Part shown: positions 36,638-48,583 of the stretch, one piece after another
Position numbering within the stretch: the first letter of the stretch is position 1
How the letters are laid out: each line of letters opens with the position of its first letter
Assembly (NCBI RefSeq): GCF_021018895.1
Contig: NC_079368.1
Coordinates: forward strand, 1,960,001-2,024,000
DNA length: 64,000 nucleotides
DNA from: Seriola aureovittata
Taxonomy: Eukaryota > Chordata > Actinopteri > Carangiformes > Carangidae
Reading direction: 5' to 3'
Program-made: the position numbers and the translations under genes
The notes under the pieces: model-generated
The model's input: only the letters and a program-made list of their open reading frames with translations
What the model was told of the DNA's origin: nothing
Database searches by the model: none

Positions 36638-39222
36638 TTAAATTAATTCACTGGCCCAGTCTTCAAACTCTGAACAGTCTTTCTTTATCAGAATTTCCCA
36701 GTAGCAGTCCATCAAAGAAGTTGGTAGTAGCTCCTTGTCGTCCACCAGATGGATGATCCTGATTTTCATTAGACGGTTTATTGCTGCCTCTGCACAAGTA
36801 CAAAAGAAATTCAAATACATTAAAAACCATGCTTTACATATGAATTTGATCTTTAAATAAATGAACAATTCAATTTAATGAGCCTGCTTACAAGCTCAGA
36901 GTCCAGGTGGGAGACACATGAGGCAGTGATTAATTATTGACACAGAGAAAGCCATGCTGCCTACCCACCCTCTTTATTTGTTTGAGTTGCTCTGAAGGAA
37001 GTGTCAGAAGCAGGATGTGTGTGGTGGGTTAGGATTAGATAAGTCAGGAACAACAGACCTGTAGTCAGTGTGTTCTGAGGAGAAGCAGCCCTGCAGTGCT
37101 GATCATCGTCCTTAGGGTTCGTCTGTGTTGAGTTTCCTTCAGCCTCCATGTTCAATAAGTAATGAGACAGGGGCTGGTCTCTGAACGTCACCTGGGCGAA
37201 CAGTGAAAGAGTTCATCAGAAACATCTTTAACAACATGGACAGGTCTGTTTATAAAAGATGATTCATCAGTGAGATGGAGGGCCAATCAAACAGCAGCAC
37301 CATGTAACCTCTAAACAGGCCTCTGTATCATGTACCATGCTAGTCTTCATCTTTTCAATGAGATCGACTTCCAAAAAAAAAACAAAATGGGGTGGGGGTG
37401 GGGGTGGTGGGTTACTTACTGCTCTACAGTGAACACTCAATAATTTACAGCCCAGTCTGTATCTGACTCTGTCTCCACAGACCCTGACATGCAGGAAACA
37501 GCAGGAAGTTGGAGCTTGTTCCACATCAACAGCAGGAAGGAAGGACAAAAATCTGTGTGCTGAATTTTTTTTTTTAAATCTACTAAATCCTACTGGAGCA
37601 ACGGAAACTCTACTAACAACCTGGCTCTTCCTGTCAAACCTTAAACTATAAAAGACTTAACGTCACCATATCACTGTAGGACTGTATTTTACTGTGCTGC
37701 CTGGTTTGTGAACTGTGAGGTGGCCTGAGAGCTGAGCGGTTAGGTCCGCGAGTCGACTCTCCTCCCCATTTACTGTGTACCCGCCCTGAAAGGTTTGACT
37801 TTGTAATCGTGTCAAATGAATAAACTTTAATACAATTATAAACTTTATTAATGATTTAAGTCATTGGTTTATTCAGTGCTTCTGTACTCAATTTTAAAAG
37901 TTACTATTCAAATCACGCAAATGCAGAAATGCTTTAGAGGCTAAGTCAGGTATTATAGTCTATATCTCTTGTTGTAAATGATACTCACACCACCTCCAGT
38001 GCTTTTTGATGACCCTGCCCTGCCTGTAGCTCTCAGCTCCAGGTCCACTGGTGGACAAGATCTTTAAAATATAGTTTCATGTTTAAAACGTTTCCTGACA
38101 GCCGCTCACTGTAGTTCTTAACAAACAAACAGGAGGAAGTAGTTTTATTAGGGACATAAAGGAACGCGTCCCCCAGCGACAGAGTGACTCACTGACGGGT
38201 TGTAATAGCTTTTAGAAACAATGGAGCTCAGAGGAGTCACACCTACTGTATCAGGCTTTGATACACACAATAACTACTTTCAAACTTTTAAAGTAAAGTA
38301 TTTTTTAGATACTACGTGTTGACTCAGTTAAAGGGGTCAGAATCTAAATGTTAGGTGGTGCTACTCTGGAAGAGTTCCCTTTGTGAGAACATTCCATTCA
38401 TGTTCCACATTGATCTGATGGTGGGAGGGAAAGGTCACAGAGTCACCAAACATCTTGGTTCATCCTCTGGGGAAGATGAATATCCATGGTAAAGTGGTAA
38501 TGCTGGCCTGTAGTTGTTAATACACTCTATCTGAACCTATAACCTATACTCAACAGAGTATTGTGAAGTGGACAAACTGACAGGCTGCTCATTACTGGGC
38601 GTAGTGTCCCAACATAGCTCTGAGTTTAAACAGGGCCTCTTGGTGCAGCTAACCCTAATCCTAATGACATTTGATCCTGGCTGGGGGCCTTTGTTACGTG
38701 TCCTTTCTGTTTTCTTGTCACTTCTCTACTAAAGGTGATATGAAGTCAAAATACTTCACGGCACAAAGAAACAAAAAGAGGGAAAGTCTGAGGTGGTGTG
38801 GGCACATTGCTTCAGGTCCTGGTGGTGAAACAATGAAACTCAGTCCAGAGTTGGTTTATAATATTCTGAGGCAAGATTTTAAACTAGTGGGAAGCTATCA
38901 AAAGTATAAATTTGTTTTCTCACCAGGTTGAATCTTTTTTGGCATATTCTGGATCACAGCAGTGGTCTCATGGGACTAAAGTGTTACTATCTGCCTGAAC
39001 ATTAGCCCTCAGCTACAATGAACAGCCATTAGACTCAGTGTTTCCTGTTTCCCTTAGCCGTTCTTCAGGCTGCCATCTAACCTTGTCCCAGGCGTACGCT
39101 GAGCTCACTGGGATGTTGTTACCAAGGATCGACTCCAGCCAGCGCTCTGGAGCCAGGTGCAGCTTCCCTTTACTGTCCTTTATCGAGCCATCACTCAGTA
39201 CATGAGCACGATGCCAGTGACC
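36638..39222 (-). other. ANKRD31: ANKRD31 RAMA-like domain and C-terminal tail exons
   Basis: Exon 39222-39082 encodes [19 protein letters not shown], then [11 protein letters not shown] and SAYAWDK; exon 37191-37059 continues [13 protein letters not shown]. Together with the end of the previous exon ([18 protein letters not shown]) this gives the pattern of a RAMA domain, known from ANKRD31 and MPND. The final exon (36789-36638) encodes [20 protein letters not shown] and [17 protein letters not shown] before the stop. In mouse the extreme C-terminus of ANKRD31 binds the REC114 PH domain, so this tail is the obvious candidate for that contact; that assignment is inference. Confidence 0.75.
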
Positions 39223-42200
39223 CTGTAGAGGCAAGACAATGAGGTTGTTTTCTCCTTCACTGAAGCCTATGTTGCCAGTACAGGAGTACAGTACTGCAGT
39301 AAAGGAGTACAGTACTGCAGTAAAGCAGTACAGTAGCAGTAGCACTTGTGCTGTTGCAATGTGGGATGACAGTTTGTGTGTTGTCACTGATTTATTGTCT
39401 TTTTCGAACAAAGTGCAAACGAAGGTTTTTGTTGGAGTCAAGGATGTGTTCTCTCACTACAGTATCAGACAGACTGACATTCAACTATCAAATGCTCAAC
39501 ATCTGATGGTACTGTAGAGGAGTCATTGTCATGGAGTTTGAGGAAAAGTGTTGACTGTATCCATGTTAAGCACATACCTCTTATCAAGACATTTGGTTTA
39601 ATTATTTCCAGGTTCTTGATAAATATTGTGTTTAAAGAGAAGAAGCTGTTACACAGGGATGAAACAGGTCTCATGAAGAGCTTTGCCTGACCTTCAGCAG
39701 CAGCTGTAGAGCACTTCCAGGCAGCAGGACTCCCCTCTGTATGAGCTTACAGAGGTGTAAGCTGTTGTCTTCAGCTTGTGTCTGTATCAGTGCATTCTTT
39801 CCTTTCATCTGAAAGTTGATGTGTTTCCTGTGTACAGTATTTCCTGGTTGTGAGGTGCTGCAGCTGTCCTTGGCATTGTTTGGAGGTGGCGATCTTAATG
39901 GTGTCACCGGTCTACGCCTTTTCTTTCTACGCCTGTCTTTATTACGGCTGTGTTCTTCCCCAGGTTTAGAGGAGGCCGGTCTGGAGAAGTTATGTGGCTG
40001 CTGTCTCACTGCTGCACTGCTTCCATGCTTGGAAGGCTGACTGGACAGTTTGGCCTTCACAGATACATACACCTCCACCAAATGCATTTGTTTCTGGAGG
40101 ATTTCCACTAAGTTCCTCTGACATGAAGCTAGAGACACGAGCTGACTTCTCAACACATGTCGCCGAAGGGAGTCAGACACAGTCCTGCAGTGAGAATCAA
40201 ACAGCACTGCCGTTATTTACGTAAGAGGTGAGCACAGTGATAATAGCAACCTTTAGTGGGGCAGTCATGTCTTTCAAAACAATATAAAGACAGCACAAAG
40301 GACAGCATCACAGCAATAAACCACAATGAAGCACAATAAACCACAATGTGCATGTGCATGTCTGCACAACTACAACAACTTACAGCTGAATCTGTCTGAC
40401 CACTGGAGCTGTACTCAGATTTGTGGTTGTAATTGAAACTTTATCTTCATCAAAACTAATGTTTCAAAAAATAATTTTCGCATCATAAAGTCTTAAAATC
40501 TCATCTGAAGAAAGTTCAAGTGTAATTTCTTTGATTCTGGTGCAGAGACCTGCCTATACTTCTAGTCTGATTAAAAATCAGAGGTGGTGTAGTGGTTCAG
40601 ATTCCACTTCAGACCTCCTCTAGTGTCATCCTGTAATCTTGAGCACAGCAGTTTGAGTCAGGCAGCAGATCACTGTATACTGCAGAATCTACTTAGGCCT
40701 ATTAACTTTCACTTCTGCCATGTTCTGAAAATGAAAGCTTCACTTGGGTGAAGGATGAGAGAAGCTCCTGAACTGACCGGTATGTTTGGGAAAGATGATC
40801 CTTCTCCAGATGCTGTCTGGTGAGCACCTCAGCCAGTACACTCTGGATCTGTGTTAGAGCATCATGATACCTGCCTGAAAAATGACACCTACAATAAATG
40901 ATAATCATTCTTTATGGTTGTCCTCGATCTGAAACCAAGCTGACACTATTGTGCTCATCACCTGCTGGAAACATTGGGATCTATTGGCTCATTATGGCGC
41001 ATCATTCTCTGTATTTCTCTACACTACAGTATAACTAGAATTACTCATGGTTGTCTCTGTCCAACACTCAGACCATTACATGCCTGTTTATCCAGAGTCA
41101 TATAAAACATTAACCACTTTTGTGAATTTTGTTATAATTGCTGTGTGAAAAGTGGCGTAAAAGTGTTTTGTGAGGTCACACTGACCTTTGACCACCAAAA
41201 TCAAATAAGTTTGAGAGAATGGGACAACCCAAAAACATTATGCCTTTGGCTCTGCCTATCGCCAGCGCAGAGCCATGAGTATTATTGCTGCTGCCAGTGG
41301 AGCAGACTGTTTGAATCTGTTCTACCTGCATCCTGCAGACCAGTCAGAGGCCACGTCAACATGTCTGTCTGGTTCCTCACCACCTCCTCCAAAGCCACTG
41401 TTACAGCTTCCGAATGTCTGAGCTGTGAAAAGATCACGAGTGGAAGATGATGAATATCACATCAACACTGTAATGCCAGTGAGACTGCAGGTCTCCTAAG
41501 AGGACAGCATTAGATGACCCCTTTGTGGTCTGTGTACATTTAATCCAGCCTCACCTGGCTCTAATGCAGACTTGAGTCTGAAGGTGTTTAAGTGTAAGGA
41601 GCTCTCACTTTATCACTGATGGTGTGTTTTTTCCTCAGCTGAATGTCACCGGGCTCTCTGGCTCCGTCTCCGTCACCTGACTCCCTGGATCGTACATCGT
41701 CAGTGCGGCTGAGACTGAAGCTGCTCTGGCAGGAGAACTGCATGTGGCCCTGAGCCTCTGAGGATGTGGCGTCTGAAAGTCCTGTATTCAGACCTCAGTA
41801 AGAATCAATCACAACTGAAAACATTTAAAGTATTAAGGTTTTCAAAACTTGAAATAAACAATAGATCCAACACAGTTTATTCTCAAAGTTTGACACAAAC
41901 TGAATTAATTAATCTCATGCTCAAACTACTTTAACTACTCTTGTGTCTGCTGCCTGCCTACTGTCTCAAACTCATTCCAAGCTGCTCTCATACTATCTGT
42001 GAAAACTCCATGTCAGGATGGATCAACTGGACAACATGAAAGGTGTGAAAGTGGGTTCCTTTCTGATTCTGAAGTATTTTACTTCACATCTAAGATATCT
42101 GTCTGGGATAGGTCTGGGTCATCTGCACGTGATGCTTGAGGTTTTCAGGATCCAACACTCACCTCCCTTAGGCTTAAAAGGTGGGAATGTATTTCAACCC

Positions 42201-45200
42201 TAACCCTAACCCTCTTAGTTTAAAAAGTTTCAAAACATCCAGAAACCTCTTACAGTACTCTGCCAACAGTATTTCTCTGCTGTCTATTCATATTCTCAGT
42301 ATACTCAAAATGCTGAATACACAGCTTCAGTTGGCTGTTTGTATTTGTTGTGTTTTTGGAATCAGCTGCCCTGCTTCAAGAGGATCAAACTACTAATGAC
42401 TTTTCTCTGACTAAAGGAAACTACCAGTGGAGTATAACCCTGACCTGATGAAGTGTTATTATATTATGTATGATGTTTTCTGAATGTCAAAATAAAAGCT
42501 CAGATTACATTTGCTCTGCAGAGAAAACAGACTGATCTCTGAAGTCCAGCGTGGAATGTGGAAGGCAGCTCACCTGGTTGTCTGTACTGTACAGGTGCGT
42601 CACCAGGCTGCTTGTGTGTGACAGGAGATGTTTGGAAAGTTAAGAGCAGCTCTTTGATATCCTTCTCCTCTGCCAGGTCCAGTGCACTGAGGCCACCGAC
42701 AGTCCTGTCCCTGACGTTTGACCCACACTGGAGGAGAAGCTTCACCACCTACTCAACACACATTCAAGACATCTTGTTAGGGGGTGGAGCCCCCACCTAC
42801 CAGGGGACTTTGATATTGTACAAACTCAGTTAAGCCAATAGATTCACACTGTGTTCACTGGAGAGTCAGTAATGTCCTGTTGCCCATTCAAACTGACCAA
42901 TGCTGCTGTGTGTGATACCACAAAACTGCAGTCATGTGATGTTTGACTGGAGGGAGTACTGAGCCTCACTCAGGATAACACATGCATCATGAGAATAGCT
43001 GTACACTTCTACAGTGCATCAACATTTCATATAAAGCATCCTTTAACATGTTCACATGACATGATCGTCATTAACAGCTGATAATCACTCATGTAAACAG
43101 AGCATGGGGAGCAGATCAAGTCTAATAACTCAGGTCCCTGCGCACTGGGGTCAAGGCTCCTGTCCTTTACAGCGGAGGAGGTGAGGGCAGAGCTCAAGAG
43201 GCTACACCCTGGAAAAGCAGCCAGCCCTGATGCTGTGTGTCTGAGGCTGATAAAGGACTGTGCAGCCCAGCTGGCTGAGCCTCTCCAGAGGACACACACA
43301 GAGCGTACAATAGCAGAGGCTGCTCTGGACACAGGACCAGGTGAAGTGAAGATAACTGAAGATTACTGGAGCTGACACAACAATTAATGAACTTTACTGT
43401 AAGTGCCATAAAAAGTAAAAGGCCAATAGGAACTTCATCAAACAACCATCTATGAAAGAGTTATTTTCATCTATTTTGTCCGCTGTCTCCTGGCTACTTT
43501 TACACAACAACATTGCGCTGGTTAAGATAATAGCGAATTGTTAGGAAAAGCTAAAATGTAACTGGTTATCTTAGTTTACCATGAACTGAGACAAAGCAGC
43601 CCAATGAAGTCAAACCCTGTTCAAAATTCATTCTTTAAAAAAAAGAAAAAAAAAGAAGCAGTAATAGTATGAGCTGGATCAATAAGTATATGGATAAGAT
43701 AAGGATAAAATCCTAATGATACCCATCCCTGTTTGTGATTATAATTTTTTATGGCTTCATAAACATTTGAAGGATTACATCATTTGGAAGTGGTGTCTGT
43801 TCATTGGTAGGGAGAGCGCCAGAGAACTTCAGGGGAGGCGCAGTGTGAGAAAAAGTAAATTAGAAAAAATAACTGTACACATCTGGTTAGCTCAACTCAG
43901 CTATGCATGTGGCAAGATGGATCGATATCTAACACCTATAGTGAGAGAGGAGACAAGAGTCTGGGCAGAGCAGAAAGCAGAGGAAGTATGTTTCTTATCA
44001 ACCACCTATGCGCATTGGTCAAAAAAAAAAGTATTTTGACGTCCCCGTTAAGACATCAAATTTGCATGTCTTAAGACGTCATAAAACACCGTTTTAACAT
44101 GTAAATTACATCTAAAGACAATATATAAAAATGTGTTAACACGCTCATTTTAAACGTTGTGAAAGGCGTTTAAATTTGGGCGCTACTACTTCTTCAATTT
44201 CTTTTAAAGTATATTTTTTTTGGGCTTTTATGCCTTTAATGGACAGCACAGTGGAGAGTGACAGGAATCGGGGAGGCAGAGAGAGAGGGGGAATGACATG
44301 CAGTGAAAGGCCGTCCGATGCGGGATTCGAACTGGGGCCGACTGCAGCGAGGACTGTAGCCTCTACACATGGGGCGCCTGCTTAAACCACTACGCTACAC
44401 AACGCCCCTACTTCTCCAATTTCTGAGGGGAAACCACATAGACCTTATCATTTCAAGGAAAGAAACAATTCCCCATTCAACCTATGAATTAAGGTTAGGA
44501 GTATTGACATTATTAATAATAACAATAATAATAATATACAATTATATAAATATGAATAATAATAATGCCATATAAATAATATTGTTATTATAAACATCTG
44601 CATTTTTTATAGGCTACTGCTCACTGAGAAAAATGTAACTTCAATATCATAATTGACATATCCATTTAATGTGCTGTTTGTCTAAGTGCCCACTAGAGGG
44701 CAGTGTTAGAGCACAAATGGCAACTTGTTGAATTGTGAGCAGACTGGAGGAGGAAAGAGAATTTGGGTTCAATAAGTTTTTGATTTCAATGTAAACTGTT
44801 AAAGATCCTTTCTGATTAGTGGCAAGAGTATTTTCCTGTTAAACGAAAACACACATATGGTCTATTGTTCACCTTCTGGATAGGAATGAGAACCTGCAGA
44901 TGATGTAGAGACAGAGCAGGTGCTGGAGTGGAGAAGCGAGTTGAGCGCGCCTGAACCACTCACATATACAGTACTTTATACAAACGGATACTTGAACTTA
45001 AACAGATTTCACTACAAACCACCACTCCAGCTCCCAGCTGCTCCCCGTGGTTTGCACCCTGCTCCTCAAACAGACTGTCCTGAACTAGCCCAAACCACAG
45101 CTCGCTCTGGGCATACAGCTCAACATATATGAAACATAGCCCCTCTGTCAAAAAAAGGGGTGGGTATGTTGACACCAACCAATAGCATGGAAGTATTGAT

Positions 45201-48200
45201 GGTCCAAACATCTTAAGATTCTCAAAACTTTCTGTCATCTTTAGACGTAATTGACGTGTAAAGACGGCATTATCTCTCCTCTTGAGTTGCACAATTATGA
45301 CGTCTTAATGTGGATGTCAAAATAGAGGTTTTGGACCAATCCGCGTGCCATAGCAGGGCCCTGTCTACACCTGGTGCAAAGCAGCAGTTTCAGACCGACA
45401 CAGTTGTCTTTTTCCCGTCCAGCCCCCACTTTGTTTAAACAGCAAACCCACTTGCGCTGTGGTCTGAAGGCGGCATTATCAAGAGAGCAATATGCGCCTA
45501 CATAGGCCACATAAGCGTTATGTGACATCCATGATGCACATGGCTCTGCAGACTGTGCAGAGAAGTGTTCTTTCTTACTACCCGGTAAATCAAGAATTAT
45601 TCACACTTCTCATATAGGCCTAATATAAAATATGTCTAACATGATTTGTGCCATTACTTCTTTGTAGAGTTGTGCGCATTGCACTGATTCACTCAGCCCT
45701 TCCTTGCCCCTCAGCCACATAATGACACAAAATCAGTTTTTTGCAGAGAGCATATATGGAAATGGAAGATGGACGTAGCCTCCTCCTCTGTCGCAGGTAC
45801 TGGAGAATGATTCCTCCAGGACTGAAGAGGGCAGTATATCAGGTGGAGGGATAAAAGGAGGCAAACACAATAACAGCAATACACGGGATGTGCGTATGTG
45901 TGTGTGTGTGTGTGTGTGTGTGACGCAACAGGTCAGATGATGTAAAGAGTTTAAGAGTAAGAAAACCTGAATTTAAAACCATTTGTAGTAACACGAGTGA
46001 CTAAAGATCCAGCCATGAAACATGACTGAGAAGATGACAGTTCAGTCCAGACTTGGCTGGAGGATAACCAAGGAAAAGGGACAGTTACATGCATAATAAT
46101 CTGACCTACTCTATAGGAAAAGTGATAACTGAATTGGGGCTGTATAGATAAAACTGTAGCATAGCAATAAGTGCTGTAGTAACTCTTCCTCCGTCTTAAT
46201 AAACCCCATTCACATGTTGTAGAGGAACAGATGCTGAAGGTGTGAATGAAAGAAGTCTGAGAGTTTCTCCATCACCTGATAGTGTCTAGAGGAAACAGCA
46301 TCATGTAGGGGGGTGACACCGTCAAAGTTCCTGGCATTAACATTAGCTCCAGCCTTCAGCAGCTCCTCTACCACTGCCTTATCACCTACAGCTGAAGCCT
46401 CGTGCAGAGCTGTCCAGCCTGACAATTCAAGTCAACATTTACTGTCAACAGTGGCTTCATGTTTGACAGGTAATAATGCTTTCATGAGTGAAAGATGTCA
46501 GACTTCAGAAGTGATCAAATGGAAATAAAAAAAAGTGTCTCAGCTGTGACAAACCTGCATAATCCTCCATGTTGACGCTGATCCCAGCCTGAATGAGCGC
46601 TCTGACTTGTTCCAGGTCTTTCCTCTTGGTTGCTTTGTGCAGCGCAGTCTCGCCTTTTGCATTTCTCTTGTGAAGATGTTTCTTGTTGGGGATTTTCACA
46701 CATTTTGAGACATTTGCTTCGAAAATGAATGAAATCAAAGTTTATGAGAAATAGTAAATAATTAGGAAGGGTACGTTCAGTAACAGTGGTCCTACACACA
46801 TACTTAATGTTTCTTTAGTTACCTGACTGAGATGTAGACTCAGCATGGCCTGAAGCAGACTGGACACAGCTGGACGTCCCTCCCTGAGGTGGTTTCACTG
46901 ATTTTATCTCCATCTCCACTTTCTGCTCTTTGTTTTCAACCTGTGAACCTGAATCCTTTCTCTCTGTGTCCTCTGTTGTCCCTCTGCTTTCACACACATT
47001 AAGGTCACGCAACAGGCTCAGTGAGTCATCATCTGAAGATGATATATCTCCATTTCTCTCATGCTTCTGGTTACAGCTGTCAGTCATCTCCATAATGTCT
47101 CTGGAAGAAGAATGAAGAGCTGACATACTGACATAATGACAAGTGAAGTGAAGTTTCTTCCCTCACAGATCTGAACCTAACAAGTCCTCAAACAACAAAA
47201 CATGTCAGTTACCAACAAAACTGATCTGACATCTGAGCTGAGAGGTCAACATTGTTTGTCAGTGCCTTCCAAAGCTGTTACACATCACCAGCATACAAAG
47301 GATTCATGTGATTACTTACTTGGTTAAGAATAGTAAAAGAGCGTGGTCATGGTTAAATGTTGTCTTTTGGTAAATGAACAGCAATTTCCTGTGTTATTGT
47401 CCCCCTCACCTCTTTCCTGTGTTCATGAGTTAGGGGTGACTCAAACAACCACAAAGGGTCAGGACTTCCATTTGTTTAGTTCTTGTATCCAGAAGAAGTG
47501 ACAGAACTCTCATATCCTGTCATATTGTCACAGGGGTGAAGAAACAGAGACTGCATCCCTCTACATTTACACTGTTTGTGTTTAGCTACTGGACAACCAG
47601 CAGAGGAAGGTGAAGAGTCATCACTGAGACTATTCCAGACTGAGGTTGGCAAAGAGAAACACAAGTGTCACCAAAAACTAAATCACGTCATAAAAACTTG
47701 ATTATTTAACTTATCATAACTTGTTGTCAGTGTCTCCATTTTCATCATGTTAAATAAATTAGACTAAACAGATGTTGGCTGGTCAACAATAGCTTCATTC
47801 AGGTCCAATGACTCACCCTGACAGAGCAGGTCAGTGTACTCACTCCTCTCTACTGGAGAATGGATTTTTCTTTAAAGTTGCTCTAATAGACCTTTTTTGT
47901 GGCTGACAGTGTCAACGCTGTGGCATTATTTACTGCTGTTACAGTCGCCATCATTTTATCAATCATCAGACTTGTGATTCATTCAGTGGACCAATGATAC
48001 ATTGATACAGACAGAACCAAATAGTCAACCTCTAATCCTGACTAAAATGACCGCACTGGGGAAAGACTGGATCTGAGCCGTGTGCACTACCACCAGTGTA
48101 TCTGTGTCAGCAGCAGCAGAAACATCAGACCTACCTGGTGGTCAGAAACACACAAAAACACCTGGTGACAGGGATGCACGCCACTTCTTCTTCTACCACC

Positions 48201-48207
48201 TCCACAC
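36638..48207 (-). CDS. ANKRD31: ANKRD31, 12 coding exons (5' end unresolved)
   Basis: ANKRD31 is a meiotic chromosome-axis protein that works with REC114 to place and time DNA double-strand breaks. Reading the minus strand, coding exons are 48207-48162, 47100-46823, 46716-46555, 46418-46276, 42748-42574, 41781-41609, 41422-41326, 40874-40778, 40184-39692, 39222-39082, 37191-37059 and 36789-36638 (stop at 36638-36640). Codon phase carries across all eleven junctions, which is strong internal support. Order of parts: acidic/serine-rich N-terminus, about three and a half ankyrin repeats, a Ser-rich linker, a coiled-coil-like helical region, a basic stretch ([12 protein letters not shown]), a RAMA-like domain and a conserved tail. 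The recovered product is about 695 residues against about 1,870 in human, so it is compact, or large exons and the start were missed. The 40778 donor (GTCAGT) is chosen for phase; a stronger-looking one at 40744 breaks the frame. Confidence 0.8.
42195..42213 (+). repeat. Short interstitial telomere-like repeat
   Basis: Three CCCTAA-type units (aaccctaaccctaaccct). A similar short run occurs near 15148-15162. Too short to imply a fusion; probably repair filler or chance. Confidence 0.8.
43160..43330 (+). pseudogene. LINE reverse transcriptase fragment (CR1/Rex-like)
   Basis: Plus-strand frame with [20 protein letters not shown] then [19 protein letters not shown]. This is the conserved block just upstream of the RT fingers in CR1/Rex1-type LINEs (pattern V-L-x-PxKAxGPDG-RxLKxCAxQLA). 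The fragment is about 55 residues and no catalytic box follows. It lies antisense to ANKRD31 in its large intron. Confidence 0.8.
44006..45353. mobile_element. DNA transposon with about 45 bp terminal inverted repeats
   Basis: The left end (ctatgcgcattggtcaaaa, tattttgacgtcc, ttaagacatca) and the complement of the right end (ctatggcacgcggattggtc, tattttgacatcc, ttaagacgtca) match in order with small indels. Element length is about 1.35 kb including a nested SINE at 44205-44407. No transposase is encoded, so it is non-autonomous. The superfamily is not clear. It sits inside the large ANKRD31 intron. Confidence 0.7.
44205..44407 (-). mobile_element. tRNA-derived SINE (minus strand), nested
   Basis: On the minus strand the head reads ggggcgttgtgtagcgtagt (A-box region with tagcgtagtgg), followed about 55 bp later by the B box gttcgaatcccgc. 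This is a Pol III internal promoter in a tRNA-like head. The body (gcatgtcattccccctctct, cctgtcactctccactgtgc) and the tail ending in cataaaagcccaaaaaaaat are typical of a very common teleost SINE. It inserted into the inverted-repeat element at 44006-45353. It is not a functional tRNA gene, because the fold does not continue into a 3' acceptor stem. Confidence 0.85.
45545..45650 (+). repeat. Dispersed repeat, copy 2 (see 1201-1330)
   Basis: Same landmarks as 1201-1330: cagagaagtgttctttctta, taaatca, cttctcatataggcctaata, taaaatatgtctaac. Located just outside the right end of the inverted-repeat transposon. Confidence 0.6.
45897..45921. repeat. (GT)n microsatellite
   Basis: About 25 bp of GT dinucleotide in the ANKRD31 intron. 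Confidence 0.9.
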
Positions 48208-48432
48208 CTGCAAAACAGACAGATGTTTTTATCATATACAATGCAGATGTTTTATCTTATACGGTGCAGATGTTTTATATACAGTTACAGCTACAGACAG
48301 ATATCAACGTTAAAGTGCTGAGAATATGATCCCTGAACGTTATTCAAGTTAAAACTTGAATTTGATTTCTGGTTGGTGTGTGTTTAAAACAACACACTTA
48401 CTTCTTGAAGTAGTGTTTGTGTGTGCGCCACA

Positions 48433-48583
48433 ATAGGATGTTCTAATAAAAGTTGATACAATAATAATAATAGTAATAATAATAACAGATAGTAATGATA
48501 GCAATGATATATAATAATAGTAATGTGGTAATAGCAGCAATGTACATGTGCATGTGCTATATATACAGACAGTATAATAATAG
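48433..48583 (+). repeat. Dispersed AAT-rich repeat, copy 2 (see 6887-7068)
   Basis: Same block order as the copy at 6887-7068, shortened by about 40 bp in the middle. An AAT array continues to about 48660. Confidence 0.75.

Larger units (their letters stand above)
42574..46716 (-). other. ANKRD31: ANKRD31 ankyrin-repeat exons
   Basis: Three exons (46716-46555, 46418-46276, 42748-42574) encode consecutive ankyrin repeats. Repeat 1 carries [20 protein letters not shown]; repeat 2 [13 protein letters not shown] then [13 protein letters not shown]; repeat 3 [15 protein letters not shown] spliced to [15 protein letters not shown]; a final half repeat has [17 protein letters not shown]. The TALHEA/TPLHDA turns and the GA-NVN ends are canonical. 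The human protein has the same GETxLHxAT and [10 protein letters not shown] series. The splice inside repeat 3 spans a 3.5 kb intron filled with repeats. Confidence 0.9.

Noticed and set aside
37720..37800. Possible tRNA-like SINE head (gagctgagcggttaggtccg)
   Set aside because: A-box-like phrase only; no B box at the right spacing.
39013..39081. ANKRD31 ending at the stop at 39013 after the RAMA-like exon
   Set aside because: A donor at 39082 (GACAAG|GTTAGA) joins in phase to an exon that completes the domain ([13 protein letters not shown]), so the read-through is intron.
42195..42213. Interstitial telomere as a chromosome-fusion scar
   Set aside because: Only three units; far too short and no second marker.
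44318..44400. tRNA gene candidate with A and B boxes
   Set aside because: The head is fused to a SINE body and an A-rich tail, and the 3' half of the cloverleaf is missing, so it is a SINE.
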